Shown here: positions 24,273 through 31,944 of the stretch, piece after piece
How positions within the stretch are numbered: the first letter of the stretch is position 1
Layout: the number at the start of each line of letters is the position of its first letter
Assembly (NCBI GenBank): GCA_903881085.1
Contig: CAIRSA010000176.1
Span: 1-46,061, forward strand
Origin: an uncultured Acidobacteriia bacterium
GTDB lineage: Bacteria > Acidobacteriota > Terriglobia > Bryobacterales > Bryobacteraceae
DNA length: 46,061 nucleotides
Reading direction: 5' to 3'
Notes under the pieces: model-generated
Database searches by the model: none
Told to the model about the DNA's origin: nothing
What the model saw: the letters and a program-made list of their open reading frames with translations, nothing else
Translations under genes and position numbers: made by a program

Positions 24273-24791
24273 ATGAGATCTGTTTATCTTTTGTTTGCCC
24301 TCGCCCTGACTTTAATCGCCGCGCCGATCGGCGCAGCGCCACCACCACAAGTGAAGTCCGTCACCTGGGAGCAGTTACGCCAGGACGTGACACAACTCCG
24401 GCTTACAAATCGCGGTGTCAACATCTTCCTCGCAAAGGGAACGACTGTTCGTGCCGTGTTGAAGCGGATTGAAGAAGATGCACTGATCGTTGAGTCAAAT
24501 CGGAAAATCGATAAACAATGGCGCGGATCCGGCGGCGAAGGGCGCATTCCACGCACCGAAGTAACCGATCTGAGGTTCCTGGGAAAGCAAGGCCGGAAAG
24601 GAATGATCGGCGGACTTGCGGGCCTGGGGGCAGGAGCGGCTATTGCCGCCGCGTCGGCGAAGAGCATGGAGGGACAGGAGGGTCCGGCTCCAGGTTTGGT
24701 TCTGCTTACAATTCCAATTTATGGAGTGGTTGGCTATCTGATCGGCCACCATCTCGACGCGCCAATGCCTGAATATCGCATTGTTAAATAG
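24273..24791 (+). CDS. Exported LSm-like/glycine-zipper protein of unknown function
   Basis: This is a 172-residue protein with signal peptide MRSVYLLFALALTLIAAPIGA. A small beta-rich module with LSm/SH3-like spacing follows (VNIFLAKGTTVRAVLKRIEED, IPRTEVTDLRFLGKQGRKG). A glycine-zipper membrane segment (MIGGLAGLGAGAAIAAASA) and a second hydrophobic stretch (VLLTIPIYGVVGYLIG) end the protein. The same layout occurs in the gene at 25106, so they are probably distant paralogues. I chose the ATG at 24273 because AGGAG is 6 nt before it, while the ATG at 24267 directly abuts AGGAG. It is probably envelope-anchored; the role is unknown. Confidence 0.65.
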   Translation: MRSVYLLFALALTLIAAPIGAAPPPQVKSVTWEQLRQDVTQLRLTNRGVNIFLAKGTTVRAVLKRIEEDALIVESNRKIDKQWRGSGGEGRIPRTEVTDLRFLGKQGRKGMIGGLAGLGAGAAIAAASAKSMEGQEGPAPGLVLLTIPIYGVVGYLIGHHLDAPMPEYRIVK

Positions 24792-25105
24792 CGTTTCTTG
24801 CATCCTTTGTTCTCTTGATGCATATCGCGGGTAGCCAGCCAAGCTCACGTTTTGCCATTTTACAACCGTGAGTCCACCTTCGAAATCACGGTGGCTCGCC
24901 CACATTCATCTGCCGAAGAATGCGGACGCTGCACTCGCGCGCGCAGTGTCAACGCAAAGTAGAAATGTCCCCTTAAGCCAGGCTGGAAACAATGCGTCAA
25001 TTAGTTTCTCTGGCTGGCCGGGCAACAGCGTGGATAGGATTCACAGGAAGTTCTTAATCTTCTGTGTAATGTAACACTGTTAACACTGAATGGAGGTACC
25101 ACGAA
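24792..25105. other. Intergenic region with a possible decayed IS end
   Basis: This 314-bp gap has no gene. The stretch at 24947-24973 (TGTCAACGCAAAGT then AGAAATGTCC) resembles terminal sequence seen next to IS21-type elements, but no transposase or second end is present. GGAGG at 25091-25095 serves the next gene. I see nothing else. Confidence 0.3.
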
Positions 25106-25597
25106 ATGACACATCTGTTAGCATTGCTTCTTCCGATCTTGTTCTCTCAACAAATTCTGGTGGCGCAACAGGAGTCCTGGGGCCGCCTATCCAATATCGA
25201 ACGTGGAAAGAAAGTGCAGCTTGTTCTGCTTTCCGGCAAGACAACGGAAGGCCTCTTTGAATCCTCAAATGATGACGGGGTAACTATTACCCAAGACAAA
25301 TCAAAGACTACGCAGGTAGCAAAGTCTGAAATCGCTCAAGTAACAGTGCTAAAAGGTATGTCACGCGGCCGCAGAGCGATGTGGGTGGGCCTCATAGCTG
25401 GCGCCGCTGGCGGTGGGCTAATGGCTGCAGCCTGTCTAAGCGATTCAGGGCAGCGGAACTGCGACGCGCCTCCCGCTGCACTCGCTGCAGGGGGCGCACT
25501 GTTGATTGGTGGCGTTTCGGCCGGCATCGCCGCCGCGACCCCTCAACGCAAGGAAATTATTTACACGCGTCGCAATGAAGGCAAGCCCTCCAACTAA
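25106..25597 (+). CDS. Exported LSm-like/glycine-zipper protein of unknown function
   Basis: This is a 163-residue protein with signal peptide (MTHLLALLLPILFSQQILVAQ). The clear LSm-like strand pattern is GKKVQLVLLSGKTTEGLFES, then DGVTITQ and EIAQVTVLKG, as in beta-barrels of about 55 residues. SRGRRAM leads into a glycine-rich membrane hairpin (WVGLIAGAAGGGLMAAACL and AALAAGGALLIGGVSAGIAAA). Two cysteines (CLSDSGQRNC) lie in the short loop between the two helices and could form a disulfide. GGAGG is 10 nt before the ATG. It resembles the gene at 24273 in order of domains. The function is unknown; such proteins are common in acidobacteria. Confidence 0.65.
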   Translation: MTHLLALLLPILFSQQILVAQQESWGRLSNIERGKKVQLVLLSGKTTEGLFESSNDDGVTITQDKSKTTQVAKSEIAQVTVLKGMSRGRRAMWVGLIAGAAGGGLMAAACLSDSGQRNCDAPPAALAAGGALLIGGVSAGIAAATPQRKEIIYTRRNEGKPSN

Positions 25598-25980
25598 CAG
25601 CGTCAACGGCTCTGGCAAAACAGGCCGAAGCTTCTGCGCTCCAAATAATGACGGTTTTGGGTCTGACGATGACAAAGGTACATGGCCCGTTGCTCCAAAC
25701 ATCGCGCAGCCATGTCCAGCAGATGCGATCACGCGGAATCAGTTTCCCTGCTGAATCTGGCCGGCGAACTGGACCCAAGCTGATCCAAGTGGCAGGATTC
25801 GCCTTATACCAATGCCAATGCCGTGGCCATCTCAGGCGGATGTCGATAGGTGTAGCTGGTTGTTTCTGGTCCAATTGCTCTGAAACCCGGTCCACGCTTA
25901 GTTGTTCCCGTGAAACTGCACACACCTGCCGAACACTCACAGTAGGTGCCTATTGACTGGCGGTTTCGCCTATCGCGCAT
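25598..25980. other. Intergenic region, no supported gene
   Basis: The region contains short open frames on both strands of about 100-130 codons, but they lack ribosome-binding sites, have Arg/Cys/Trp-rich non-protein-like composition and match no family I know. It is possibly decayed DNA. Confidence 0.5.
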
Positions 25981-26523
25981 TTAGCGGATGGACAGGCCCA
26001 ATGTGATCACAACGCCGTTGTAGCCAGAGTAGCGGCTTTGCAGAGGACGCTCCCAGCAGGCCGCTCCGCGTATACCGAAACGGCGATGGAACCAGAATGT
26101 GGCTCCGCCCCCGACTTTTCCCATCCACACTCCGCCGCTTCTGAAATAGCCGCCCACGCCCAACTCTGCGAAGGGAACTACCCAGCCGGGATTCTCGCGG
26201 TTGATCTGGCTGTAGCCCAAGTTGATGAACCCGCGACCGAGGCCGGCGCCGGGTTCTGATGGCTGATAAAAATAGCCGAACTCACCTCCAACATAGACGC
26301 CGCGAAAGTGCGAAGCGTTGACATCGACAGGGTCACCGAACTCGCTTTCACGAACGATGTAAAAGTTGCCCACGCCGCCTAGCAATTGGGCATAACATCC
26401 ATCGTCTTTTCCGCAGATTCCGCCGAAATAAACGTAACCCTCGCCGTTTTGAGTCCCGTCAATTGCAGGTGCTTCGCCAAAGAGGGGAGAGGCCGTGAGA
26501 AGTAGAATTGAGAGGAATTTCAT
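25981..26523 (-). CDS. Outer-membrane beta-barrel-like protein
   Basis: This is a 180-residue protein with signal peptide MKFLSILLLTASPLFGEA. The mature part alternates aromatic and small residues in strands such as GEGYVYFGGICG, VYVGGEFGYFYQ, FAELGVGGYFRSG and GGATFWFHRRFGIRGAA, suggesting an eight-stranded-type barrel. Two cysteines near the N-terminus (ICGKDDGC) could form a disulfide. I set the start at 26523 because CAGGTGA lies 6 nt upstream and a signal peptide begins there. No specific family is recognised. Confidence 0.6.
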   Translation of the reverse strand: MKFLSILLLTASPLFGEAPAIDGTQNGEGYVYFGGICGKDDGCYAQLLGGVGNFYIVRESEFGDPVDVNASHFRGVYVGGEFGYFYQPSEPGAGLGRGFINLGYSQINRENPGWVVPFAELGVGGYFRSGGVWMGKVGGGATFWFHRRFGIRGAACWERPLQSRYSGYNGVVITLGLSIR

Positions 26524-26750
26524 TGTTGTCACCTGTTGTTTATAATGCATGCGAGTGGCCAACGAATACATGGCTGCTGTTGCCGTATGGTCCGGGAAAT
26601 GGAGCTTCTTGGAGGTGCGGGAGTTCCGCTTTGCGCACCGCCAGTGTAAATGTTTCAGGCGTGCCCGAATCCTATGTATTAAAGCGATTAAGTATCAGGC
26701 TGTGGCCCAGCCTGGCAAGCGCTCGCTTGGATGGTAGCCGCCATAGCAAT

Positions 26751-26915
26751 CTACTGACGAGATGCTACCGTCGTAAGCCAGGAAACAACCGGCGTCCCCA
26801 CTCCCGCCAGTAGGACTACAAGTTTTCTCTGCCGCACCTTCTCCGGCGCATAACCGAAATTCACCAGTATATTTGCCGCATTAAACCACGCGGCAAATCC
26901 CCGGCGCCCCACCAT
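26751..26915 (-). CDS. Possible small membrane protein or gene remnant
   Basis: This 54-codon frame begins MVGRRGFAAWFNAANILVNF and has one hydrophobic helix, KLVVLLAGVGTPVVSWL, ending SRQ. The composition is protein-like. The neighbouring frame just upstream (26881-26973) also reads like a C-terminus (WAYQDVKVVSVWNGGAP to a stop), so the area may be a decayed gene with frameshifts. A weak GGTGAG precedes the ATG. The remainder of 26524-27024 shows nothing, apart from a C-rich tract before the next gene. Confidence 0.3.
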   Translation of the reverse strand: MVGRRGFAAWFNAANILVNFGYAPEKVRQRKLVVLLAGVGTPVVSWLTTVASRQ

Positions 26916-27011
26916 TCCAAACACTCACCACCTTGACATCCTGATAGGCCCACTGTGCCAATTCACCCGCCTCTCACCCACCCCACCCTAGACAACCACC
27001 CCCCACTCCCA

Positions 27012-27017
27012 TATCCT
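27012..27017 (+). promoter_or_regulatory. -10-like TATCCT before DUF4337 gene
   Basis: TATCCT ends 7 nt before the ATG at 27025. The sequence just before is almost purely C and A, so no Shine-Dalgarno sequence exists. This fits a leaderless message for the three-gene operon. Confidence 0.4.
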
Positions 27018-27024
27018 AATATCT

Positions 27025-27555
27025 ATGTCAGTCAACGAAGAACTACACGAAAGCGCCCACCACGCCAACGACCCGCTAAGTCGCAAAGTCGGCGCCACCA
27101 TGGCCATCATCGCCGCACTGCTCGCCATCGTCGCCGTCTCCGGTCACATCATGACCACCGAGGAACTCCTCAACCAGCAAAAAGCCTCCGACCAGTGGGC
27201 CTATTATCAGGCCAAGTCCCTTCGCCGCTACCAGTCTGATGTAGCCAGCGACATCCTCAGCGCCATCTCCGGCGAATCCGCCGTCAAGCTCACGGAAAAG
27301 TACAAAGGCAACATGGAACGCTACACCAAGGAAGGCGAAGCGATCCAGGAAAAAGCCAAGGAATTCGAACACGAAAGCGAAACCTCCGGCAAGAAGGCCG
27401 TCCGCTTCCACCTCGGCGAGGTCTTCCTGGAAATCGCCATCGTAGTCTGCTCCCTCGCCATCCTCACCAAACGCGAAATCGCCTGGTATGCCGCCATCGC
27501 CAGCGCCGGAATAGGCGTCTCCCTCGCCGCCACCGCGCTCACCATCCTCCACTGA
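27025..27555 (+). CDS. DUF4337 family membrane protein
   Basis: This is a 176-residue protein with the DUF4337 layout. A short polar N-terminus with histidines (HESAHHANDPLSRKVG) precedes TM1 (ATMAIIAALLAIVAVSGHI). A long charged helix follows (NQQKASDQWAYYQAKSLRR through KEFEHESETSGKKAVRFH), and two C-terminal membrane segments (VFLEIAIVVCSLAILT and WYAAIASAGIGVSLAATAL) end the protein. The family's function is unknown. The TGA overlaps the next ATG as TGATG, the first link of a tightly coupled three-gene operon. Codons end mostly in C, as in the next two genes. Confidence 0.88.
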   Translation: MSVNEELHESAHHANDPLSRKVGATMAIIAALLAIVAVSGHIMTTEELLNQQKASDQWAYYQAKSLRRYQSDVASDILSAISGESAVKLTEKYKGNMERYTKEGEAIQEKAKEFEHESETSGKKAVRFHLGEVFLEIAIVVCSLAILTKREIAWYAAIASAGIGVSLAATALTILH

Positions 27556-28643
27556 TGCTCCCCCTCGTACTCTGCCTGCTTGCCGCCGAACCGCAGTCGA
27601 TCTTCGACGGCAAGACCCTCGCCGGATGGCGTCACTACGGCCCCCGCGCCACCTTCGCCGCCACAGCCGGCGAACTCACAACCAGCGGCCTCGGCAACTA
27701 CCCCAACTGGCTCGGCACCACCGCTGAATACGAAAACTTCCGCCTCGAATTTGAATACAAACTCGCCCAATGGGCCGAAACCTCGGTTCTCCTCCGCGCC
27801 CCCGAAGTCGGTCGCCCATCCCAATCCGGCCTCTCCATCTACCTCGCCCACGACTACCACAAAGAGCGCTCCAAATACATCACCGGCGCCATCGCCGGCG
27901 CGCTGCCCCCGAAAAACGCCCTCCCCGAATCTTTCGACGCCTGGCATCGCGCCGAAATCATTCTCGATGGCGACCACCTCACCGCCCGCATCGACGGCAC
28001 CGTCGTGCAGGACGTCAATCTCTCCCAGAACCCCGCACTCCGCCACCGCCTCCGACGCGGTCACATCGGCTTCCAGGATCTCGGCTACCGCGCGGCCTTC
28101 CGCAACATCCGCCTGCAGGATCTCGGCAGCCCCACTCAATACACAAACCTCTTCAACGGCCACTCCATCGACGAATGGAAGCTCCGCGGCGGTGGAACCT
28201 TCCTCGTCCGCGACGGCTCCCTCACCGGCGAAAACGGACACGGCATCCTCTACGCCCCGCCCGTCTTTGAAAACTTCGAACTAACCGCCGCCGTCCGAAG
28301 CCACAACCGCGTCAACTCCGGCATCTTCCTGCGCGGTTCGCCCGACGAAAAGAAGTTCCGCGGTTTCGAAATCCAAATCTACAGCCCCACTGACGGCGTC
28401 TACCAAACCGGCAGCATCTACGGCGTCGAACGCAGCACCACCACGCAGGACTACGAGGAGCGCTGGTTTCTCCTGCAAATCCGCCTCGAAGGTGCACACT
28501 GCACAGTTTGGCTCGATGGCGAACTCGTCGCCGAAACCGCCAACCTCCCCGCCGCCGACCTCAAGCCCGGCCAAATCGGCTTGCAAATCCACAAGGAGGA
28601 CGCGTCAGTCGACTTCCGCGACCTGCGCGTACGCAAACTATGA
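27555..28643 (+). CDS. Protein with two DUF1080 (3-keto-disaccharide hydrolase-like) domains
   Basis: This is a 362-residue protein with a short hydrophobic N-terminus (MLPLVLCLLAAEP) that may be a minimal signal peptide. Two DUF1080 jelly-roll domains are in tandem. The first (about 14-190) runs from SIFDGKTLAGWRHYG to RAAFRNIRLQDLG. The second (about 195-362) runs from YTNLFNGHSIDEWKLRGGG, with NSGIFLRGSPDEKKFRGFEIQIY, to VDFRDLRVRKL. Family members include hydrolases of 3-keto-glycosides in polysaccharide catabolism. The second repeat keeps more of the typical motifs. Starts and stops overlap both neighbours (TGATG and ATGA), so it is coupled to the DUF4337 and TIM-barrel genes. Confidence 0.88.
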   Translation: MLPLVLCLLAAEPQSIFDGKTLAGWRHYGPRATFAATAGELTTSGLGNYPNWLGTTAEYENFRLEFEYKLAQWAETSVLLRAPEVGRPSQSGLSIYLAHDYHKERSKYITGAIAGALPPKNALPESFDAWHRAEIILDGDHLTARIDGTVVQDVNLSQNPALRHRLRRGHIGFQDLGYRAAFRNIRLQDLGSPTQYTNLFNGHSIDEWKLRGGGTFLVRDGSLTGENGHGILYAPPVFENFELTAAVRSHNRVNSGIFLRGSPDEKKFRGFEIQIYSPTDGVYQTGSIYGVERSTTTQDYEERWFLLQIRLEGAHCTVWLDGELVAETANLPAADLKPGQIGLQIHKEDASVDFRDLRVRKL

Positions 28644-29983
28644 GCTTCACCGGCGTCACAGTCATGCCTGAATACATCCAAAACGAAGGCATCGCTGGAG
28701 TCCTCGATCGCCTCTCCGCCGCCGGCGTCACGGCAGTCAGCACCTCGCCATACGTCATGGCGCCCGCCGACGAAAAGACCGGCAGCCGTGAACCACCCAT
28801 CGACGCCGGAGCCGGAAGCGTCCGCCTCCTCGACCGCCCCCTCTGGGGCAAGCGCGAACTTTTCGTTCGCACCGCCCCCAGCTTCACGCCGCAAGTGTCG
28901 TTCTACAAGGGTCTGCGCTATCAGCCGCCCACTACCAACGAACTCACCACCCAGCACGGCCACATCATCCACGACTTCATCCGCGCCGCACAGACCCGTA
29001 AAATCAAGGTCTACTTTCAGGTCCAGGCCGCCATTCCGCCCGGCTACCGCGTTCAGTTCGGCGGCCCGCAGCCCCACGACGCCCCGCGCCTCCCCGATGG
29101 CCGCATCCCCCCGAAACGTCTGGCCAACAACGGCAGCCTAGCCAGCCCCCACATCCTCGCTTACCTGAATGCGATGACCCGCGACTTACTCCGTGCCTAC
29201 CCCGAAATCGATGGCATGAGATACGACTGGCCCGAGTACCCGCCCTACTTCCTCGACGACGTCTTCCTCGACTTCAGCGACCACGCCCGGGCTGCAGCTA
29301 CTCGCTTAGGGTTCAACTTCGAAGCCCTCAAAAAGAACGCCTCCACTCTCTACACCCGCATGCACGGCGGACTAACTGACGACTTACTCAAAAACACTCC
29401 AGACATACTCCGCCAGCACCCATGGATCGCCGAATGGCTCCGTTTCAAAGCCACCCTCGTCGAAGAACTCTTTACCGTCCTCCGTCAAACTGTCGGCAAA
29501 AAACAGTTGCTCGCCAACGCTTTCCCGCCGCCCTTCTCCATGGCTTCCGGCATGGACTTCAAGCGCGTCGCCGCCCACGTCGATGGCATCTGCATGAAGC
29601 TCTACACCATGCACTGGCCCGTCATGCTCCGCTTCTACGGCGATGCCCTGAAACAAGCGAATCCCAAGGCCAGCGAAGCCGCCATCGTGCAGGCGCTTCG
29701 ACTCTGGATGGAACTGACCGACACCAACAACTCCACCAAACTCTCCGACTGGGTCTACCCCGAACCCGACGCCCCGCACCCCGCCGGGGAAAACGCCCAA
29801 ACCAAGAAAGTGCTCTACGCCCAAAACCAGGCCGGCCCCCGCCCCGTCTATCCCGTAGTCCACGGCTACGGCCCGCTCGACGACTTCCGCCGCCGCCTCG
29901 CCATCGCAAGAAAGGCCAGCAAACACGGCATCTGGATCAACCGCTACGCCTACCTCTCCAACCCCAAACTTTCTTCTCTCTAA
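28640..29983 (+). CDS. Putative TIM-barrel glycoside-hydrolase-like protein
   Basis: This is a 447-residue protein starting MSFTGVTVMPEYIQNEGIAG at 28640, where ATGA overlaps the previous stop. A longer frame starting upstream is read from the previous gene and has implausible Arg-rich sequence. The pattern suits a (beta/alpha)8 barrel: KVYFQVQAAIPPGYRVQFGG, EIDGMRYDWPEYPPYFLDDV with Asp/Glu candidates, and HVDGICMKLYTMHWPVM. No signal peptide is visible. I cannot place it in a numbered glycoside hydrolase family; hypothetical family-10-like glycosidases are the closest resemblance. With the DUF1080 partner, cleavage or processing of unusual sugars is the best guess. Confidence 0.65.
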   Translation: MSFTGVTVMPEYIQNEGIAGVLDRLSAAGVTAVSTSPYVMAPADEKTGSREPPIDAGAGSVRLLDRPLWGKRELFVRTAPSFTPQVSFYKGLRYQPPTTNELTTQHGHIIHDFIRAAQTRKIKVYFQVQAAIPPGYRVQFGGPQPHDAPRLPDGRIPPKRLANNGSLASPHILAYLNAMTRDLLRAYPEIDGMRYDWPEYPPYFLDDVFLDFSDHARAAATRLGFNFEALKKNASTLYTRMHGGLTDDLLKNTPDILRQHPWIAEWLRFKATLVEELFTVLRQTVGKKQLLANAFPPPFSMASGMDFKRVAAHVDGICMKLYTMHWPVMLRFYGDALKQANPKASEAAIVQALRLWMELTDTNNSTKLSDWVYPEPDAPHPAGENAQTKKVLYAQNQAGPRPVYPVVHGYGPLDDFRRRLAIARKASKHGIWINRYAYLSNPKLSSL

Positions 29984-29992
29984 TGTGGTGCC

Positions 29993-30189
29993 GAGTGGCA
30001 CTCTAATGTCTCTTACATTGACTAGGACGACGCGTCGCATTTGGGGTCTGACACCTTTTTTCGGCCGTTTTCGGCCGAAAATGGGATGTCTGACCCCAAT
30101 TGCCCTCCACCGCAATGCCCCAATGAATCGCTCACCAAATCAGAAGCTCGACTCATGAATGCAATGTAAGTGACATTGGAGTGGCACTC
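29993..30189 (+). repeat. Palindromic repeat family A, copy 3 (complete)
   Basis: GAGTGGCACTC, itself an odd palindrome, occurs at both ends (29993-30003 and 30179-30189). Just inside it are the inverted arms AATGTCTCTTACATT and AATGTAAGTGACATT. The core hairpin is the cleanest of the family, TTTTCGGCCG-TTTT-CGGCCGAAAA. A mini-hairpin with one mismatch follows at 30193-30211 (GGGCG-A-GT, loop GGC, AC-C-CGCCC). Confidence 0.9.
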
Positions 30190-30226
30190 TGCGGGCGAGT
30201 GGCACCCGCCCCCAATTGTGTTATCC

Positions 30227-30238
30227 TTGTGTACACAA
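30227..30238. promoter_or_regulatory. Phd/YefM-type operator palindrome
   Basis: TTGTGTACACAA is a perfect 12-bp palindrome centred on TGTACA, 13 bp before the antitoxin ATG. YefM and Phd antitoxins are known to bind palindromes with a TGTACA core, so autoregulation of this pair is likely. A partial half-site (AATTGTGTTAT) lies just upstream at 30214-30224. Confidence 0.7.
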
Positions 30239-30251
30239 TTAGGCAAATGCC

Positions 30252-30521
30252 ATGCAAACCAAAAAAGTTGGAATCCGCGAATTCCGCGAGAACCTGTCCG
30301 CCTATCTCGAATCCAAATCGCCGGTGGCCATCACTCGCCACGGCGCCACTATCGGTATCTACCTACCCACTAAACCCAAACCGAGCCACGCCGATCTGGA
30401 AGCACTGCGCATAGCAGGCGAAAAAATGCAGGCACTGATCGCCGCTGCCGGAACGGCGGAGGATGAATTGGTCAGCGATTTCAAAAAACTTCGTCGTGAA
30501 AGTCGAACACGAAAGAACTGA
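30252..30521 (+). CDS. Phd/YefM family antitoxin
   Basis: This is an 89-residue protein. The N-terminal half MQTKKVGIREFRENLSAYLE, then SPVAITRHGATIGIYLPTK, is the classic Phd/YefM DNA-binding fold. The charged C-terminus (EDELVSDFKKLRRESRTRK) would wrap the toxin. It is followed after 8 bp by a PIN toxin gene, a known Phd-PIN hybrid arrangement. A TGTACA-centred operator lies upstream. It is placed right after repeat A3. Confidence 0.88.
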   Translation: MQTKKVGIREFRENLSAYLESKSPVAITRHGATIGIYLPTKPKPSHADLEALRIAGEKMQALIAAAGTAEDELVSDFKKLRRESRTRKN

Positions 30522-30529
30522 TCATAATC

Positions 30530-30949
30530 GTGCTCGACGCAAATATTTTGATTCGAGCAGTCCTCGGCTCGCGAGTCTCACTAATGCTTCGCAAGTACGC
30601 GGATCACGTTGAGTTTCTCGCGCCGGATACAGCTTTCCTGGAGGCCAGCGAGAGGCTTCCTGATATCTTGGAAGGCCGCGGTTTGCCGGTCCTTCCCGCA
30701 ATGCAGGCGCTGAACTTAATTGCACGCATTGTTCAGACTATCGACACGGAGACATACTCAAAATGTCAGACCATCGCACACGAGCGGATAGATCGTCGCG
30801 ACGAGGGTGATTGGCCTGTACTTGCCTCAGCGCTTGCGTTGGACTGCCCAATATGGACCGAAGATACAGACTTCTTCGGCTGCGGCGTAGCGACCCGGAC
30901 AACGGACCGGGTGGAGTTGTACTTGGCCGAAGCCTCCTCAGCGCGTTGA
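30530..30949 (+). CDS. PIN domain toxin (VapC-like RNase)
   Basis: This is a 139-residue PIN domain protein and presumed Mg-dependent RNase. Acidic residues expected at the active site are visible: D in VLDANILIRA near the N-terminus, E in FLEASERLPD, the DEGDW region, and D/D in PIWTEDTDFFGCG. It starts at GTG; the three codons before it (ATC ATA ATC) would extend the natural PIN opening IIVLDANILI but provide no standard start. It is paired with the Phd-type antitoxin just upstream. Confidence 0.88.
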   Translation: MLDANILIRAVLGSRVSLMLRKYADHVEFLAPDTAFLEASERLPDILEGRGLPVLPAMQALNLIARIVQTIDTETYSKCQTIAHERIDRRDEGDWPVLASALALDCPIWTEDTDFFGCGVATRTTDRVELYLAEASSAR

Positions 30950-31119
30950 ACAGTTTATAGAGTTGGCAAACTGCATGACTCAAGATTACTAAGTCATCTC
31001 AACTTCTTACACATCGTCCGTGGACGCACCGGCAATGGATTGGAATCCGTACTTTACAAATATCCACATAAACCTTGAAAAAGCAGTTGCCAATGCATTC
31101 CTGAGGATAGCCAGACTCC

Positions 31120-31187
31120 GCAAACTGGGGACGGACATGAAGTTCCGGCGTTTTTGGCCGGAATTTCGCTGTCCGTCCCCTGTTTGC
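31120..31187. repeat. Palindromic repeat family B, copy 4
   Basis: Here the outer arms are fully paired: GGGGACGGACA against TGTCCGTCCCC, unlike the T.T mismatch in the other copies. GCAAAC/GTTTGC close the element and TTCCGGC/GGCCGGAA forms the inner hairpin. The rest of the 390-bp gap (30950-31339) holds only a weak CAGTTT/AAACTG inverted repeat at about 30952-30973 and no gene. Confidence 0.85.
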
Positions 31188-31339
31188 CCCGGCGATACAA
31201 CCCGCAATACGAACTCACCCAATTGGGTGACCATTCGGATTCCCGCAACATCTTACAAGTGAAGCGGATTGCCGCAATACAAAGACTCAACTGCTTTTTT
31301 AAGGATAAAGTTAAGTGAAACTATTGTGCTCCGCCCGCC

Positions 31340-31705
31340 TCAGAGCGGCAATACGCGGACTCGGGGCAGATCCGACAAATCGAGAGATACGATCGCACCA
31401 CGCTTAAGTTCCTCAGCGCATACGCTGAGGGCCGCCAGAACAGCGAGCCCACGTATTTCCGGGACAAGCGGTTCATTGCGAAGTAAAATAACACTGGGCG
31501 CAGCGAACCGGGTAAGAGCCAGGATATGAGGGAAGTCCAGGTCGTTGGTCATGACAATAAGCCCATGGGTTCGAGCATATTCGCAGATTTCAGGGTCTGT
31601 GGCGTTGCAAGCACCAACTGTTGACCAATGGGTCGCCTCGTGCCCGCCACCCCGCAAATAATCAACCCAACGCAGGGTAAGGTTCATATCGATGAGCAGG
31701 TGCAT
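31340..31705 (-). CDS. DUF5615 PIN-like toxin
   Basis: This is a 121-residue protein, MHLLIDMNLTLRWVDYLRGG with the metal-binding D at residue 6, then HWSTVGACNATDPEICEYAR and LIVMTNDLDFPHILAL. These are the motifs of the DUF5615/Mut7-C-like PIN group. It is a predicted ribonuclease toxin. The ATG at 31705 shares its A with the TGA of the antitoxin gene (TGATG), so it is translationally coupled. A TTG one codon upstream is possible but less likely. Confidence 0.85.
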   Translation of the reverse strand: MHLLIDMNLTLRWVDYLRGGGHEATHWSTVGACNATDPEICEYARTHGLIVMTNDLDFPHILALTRFAAPSVILLRNEPLVPEIRGLAVLAALSVCAEELKRGAIVSLDLSDLPRVRVLPL

Positions 31706-31932
31706 CAACTTGCAAAACTAATCTCGTAGCCCTGAGCCAAACGGGCTGCATATCCGAGGGCTTCGCGAATATCAGACTCTTCGAGATAGGGGAAGTCCGC
31801 CAGCAATTGCTCGATGGTTCTCCCCGCGGCCATGGATTCAACAATCATGCCGACGGTAACACGCATACCGCGGATGCACGGTTTGCCGCCCATCACTTCT
31901 GGATTCATCGTGATTCTTTGGAATTGTCCCAC
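31705..31932 (-). CDS. DUF433 antitoxin
   Basis: This is a 75-residue protein. FQRITMNPEVMGGKPCIRGMRVTVG and EQLLADFPYLEESDIREALGYAA are characteristic of DUF433, a VapB-like winged-helix antitoxin paired with DUF5615 toxins. The GTG start at 31932 is favoured because the FQRIT part is conserved in the family, and TAGCAT lies 6 nt upstream of it. An ATG at 31908 would remove that part. Confidence 0.87.
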   Translation of the reverse strand: MGQFQRITMNPEVMGGKPCIRGMRVTVGMIVESMAAGRTIEQLLADFPYLEESDIREALGYAARLAQGYEISFAS

Positions 31933-31938
31933 AGCCTC

Positions 31939-31944
31939 ATGCTA
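31939..31944 (-). promoter_or_regulatory. -10-like TAGCAT before DUF433 antitoxin
   Basis: On the minus strand TAGCAT is followed by 6 nt (GAGGCT) and the GTG start. It is another case of the TANNNT-6/7-start arrangement, although GAGG could also act weakly as a ribosome-binding site. Confidence 0.35.

Noticed and set aside
24947..24973. Sequence like an IS21-type terminus
   Set aside because: No transposase, no second end and no duplication; kept only as a low-confidence remark.
27321..28241. Open frame of 306 codons opposite DUF4337/DUF1080 genes
   Set aside because: Its Glu/Val/Gly-rich composition comes from reading C-ending codons backwards; no recognisable domain.
13040..31187. Spaced palindromic repeats considered as a CRISPR array
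   Set aside because: The copies are kilobases apart, individually palindromic and lack uniform spacers or cas genes.
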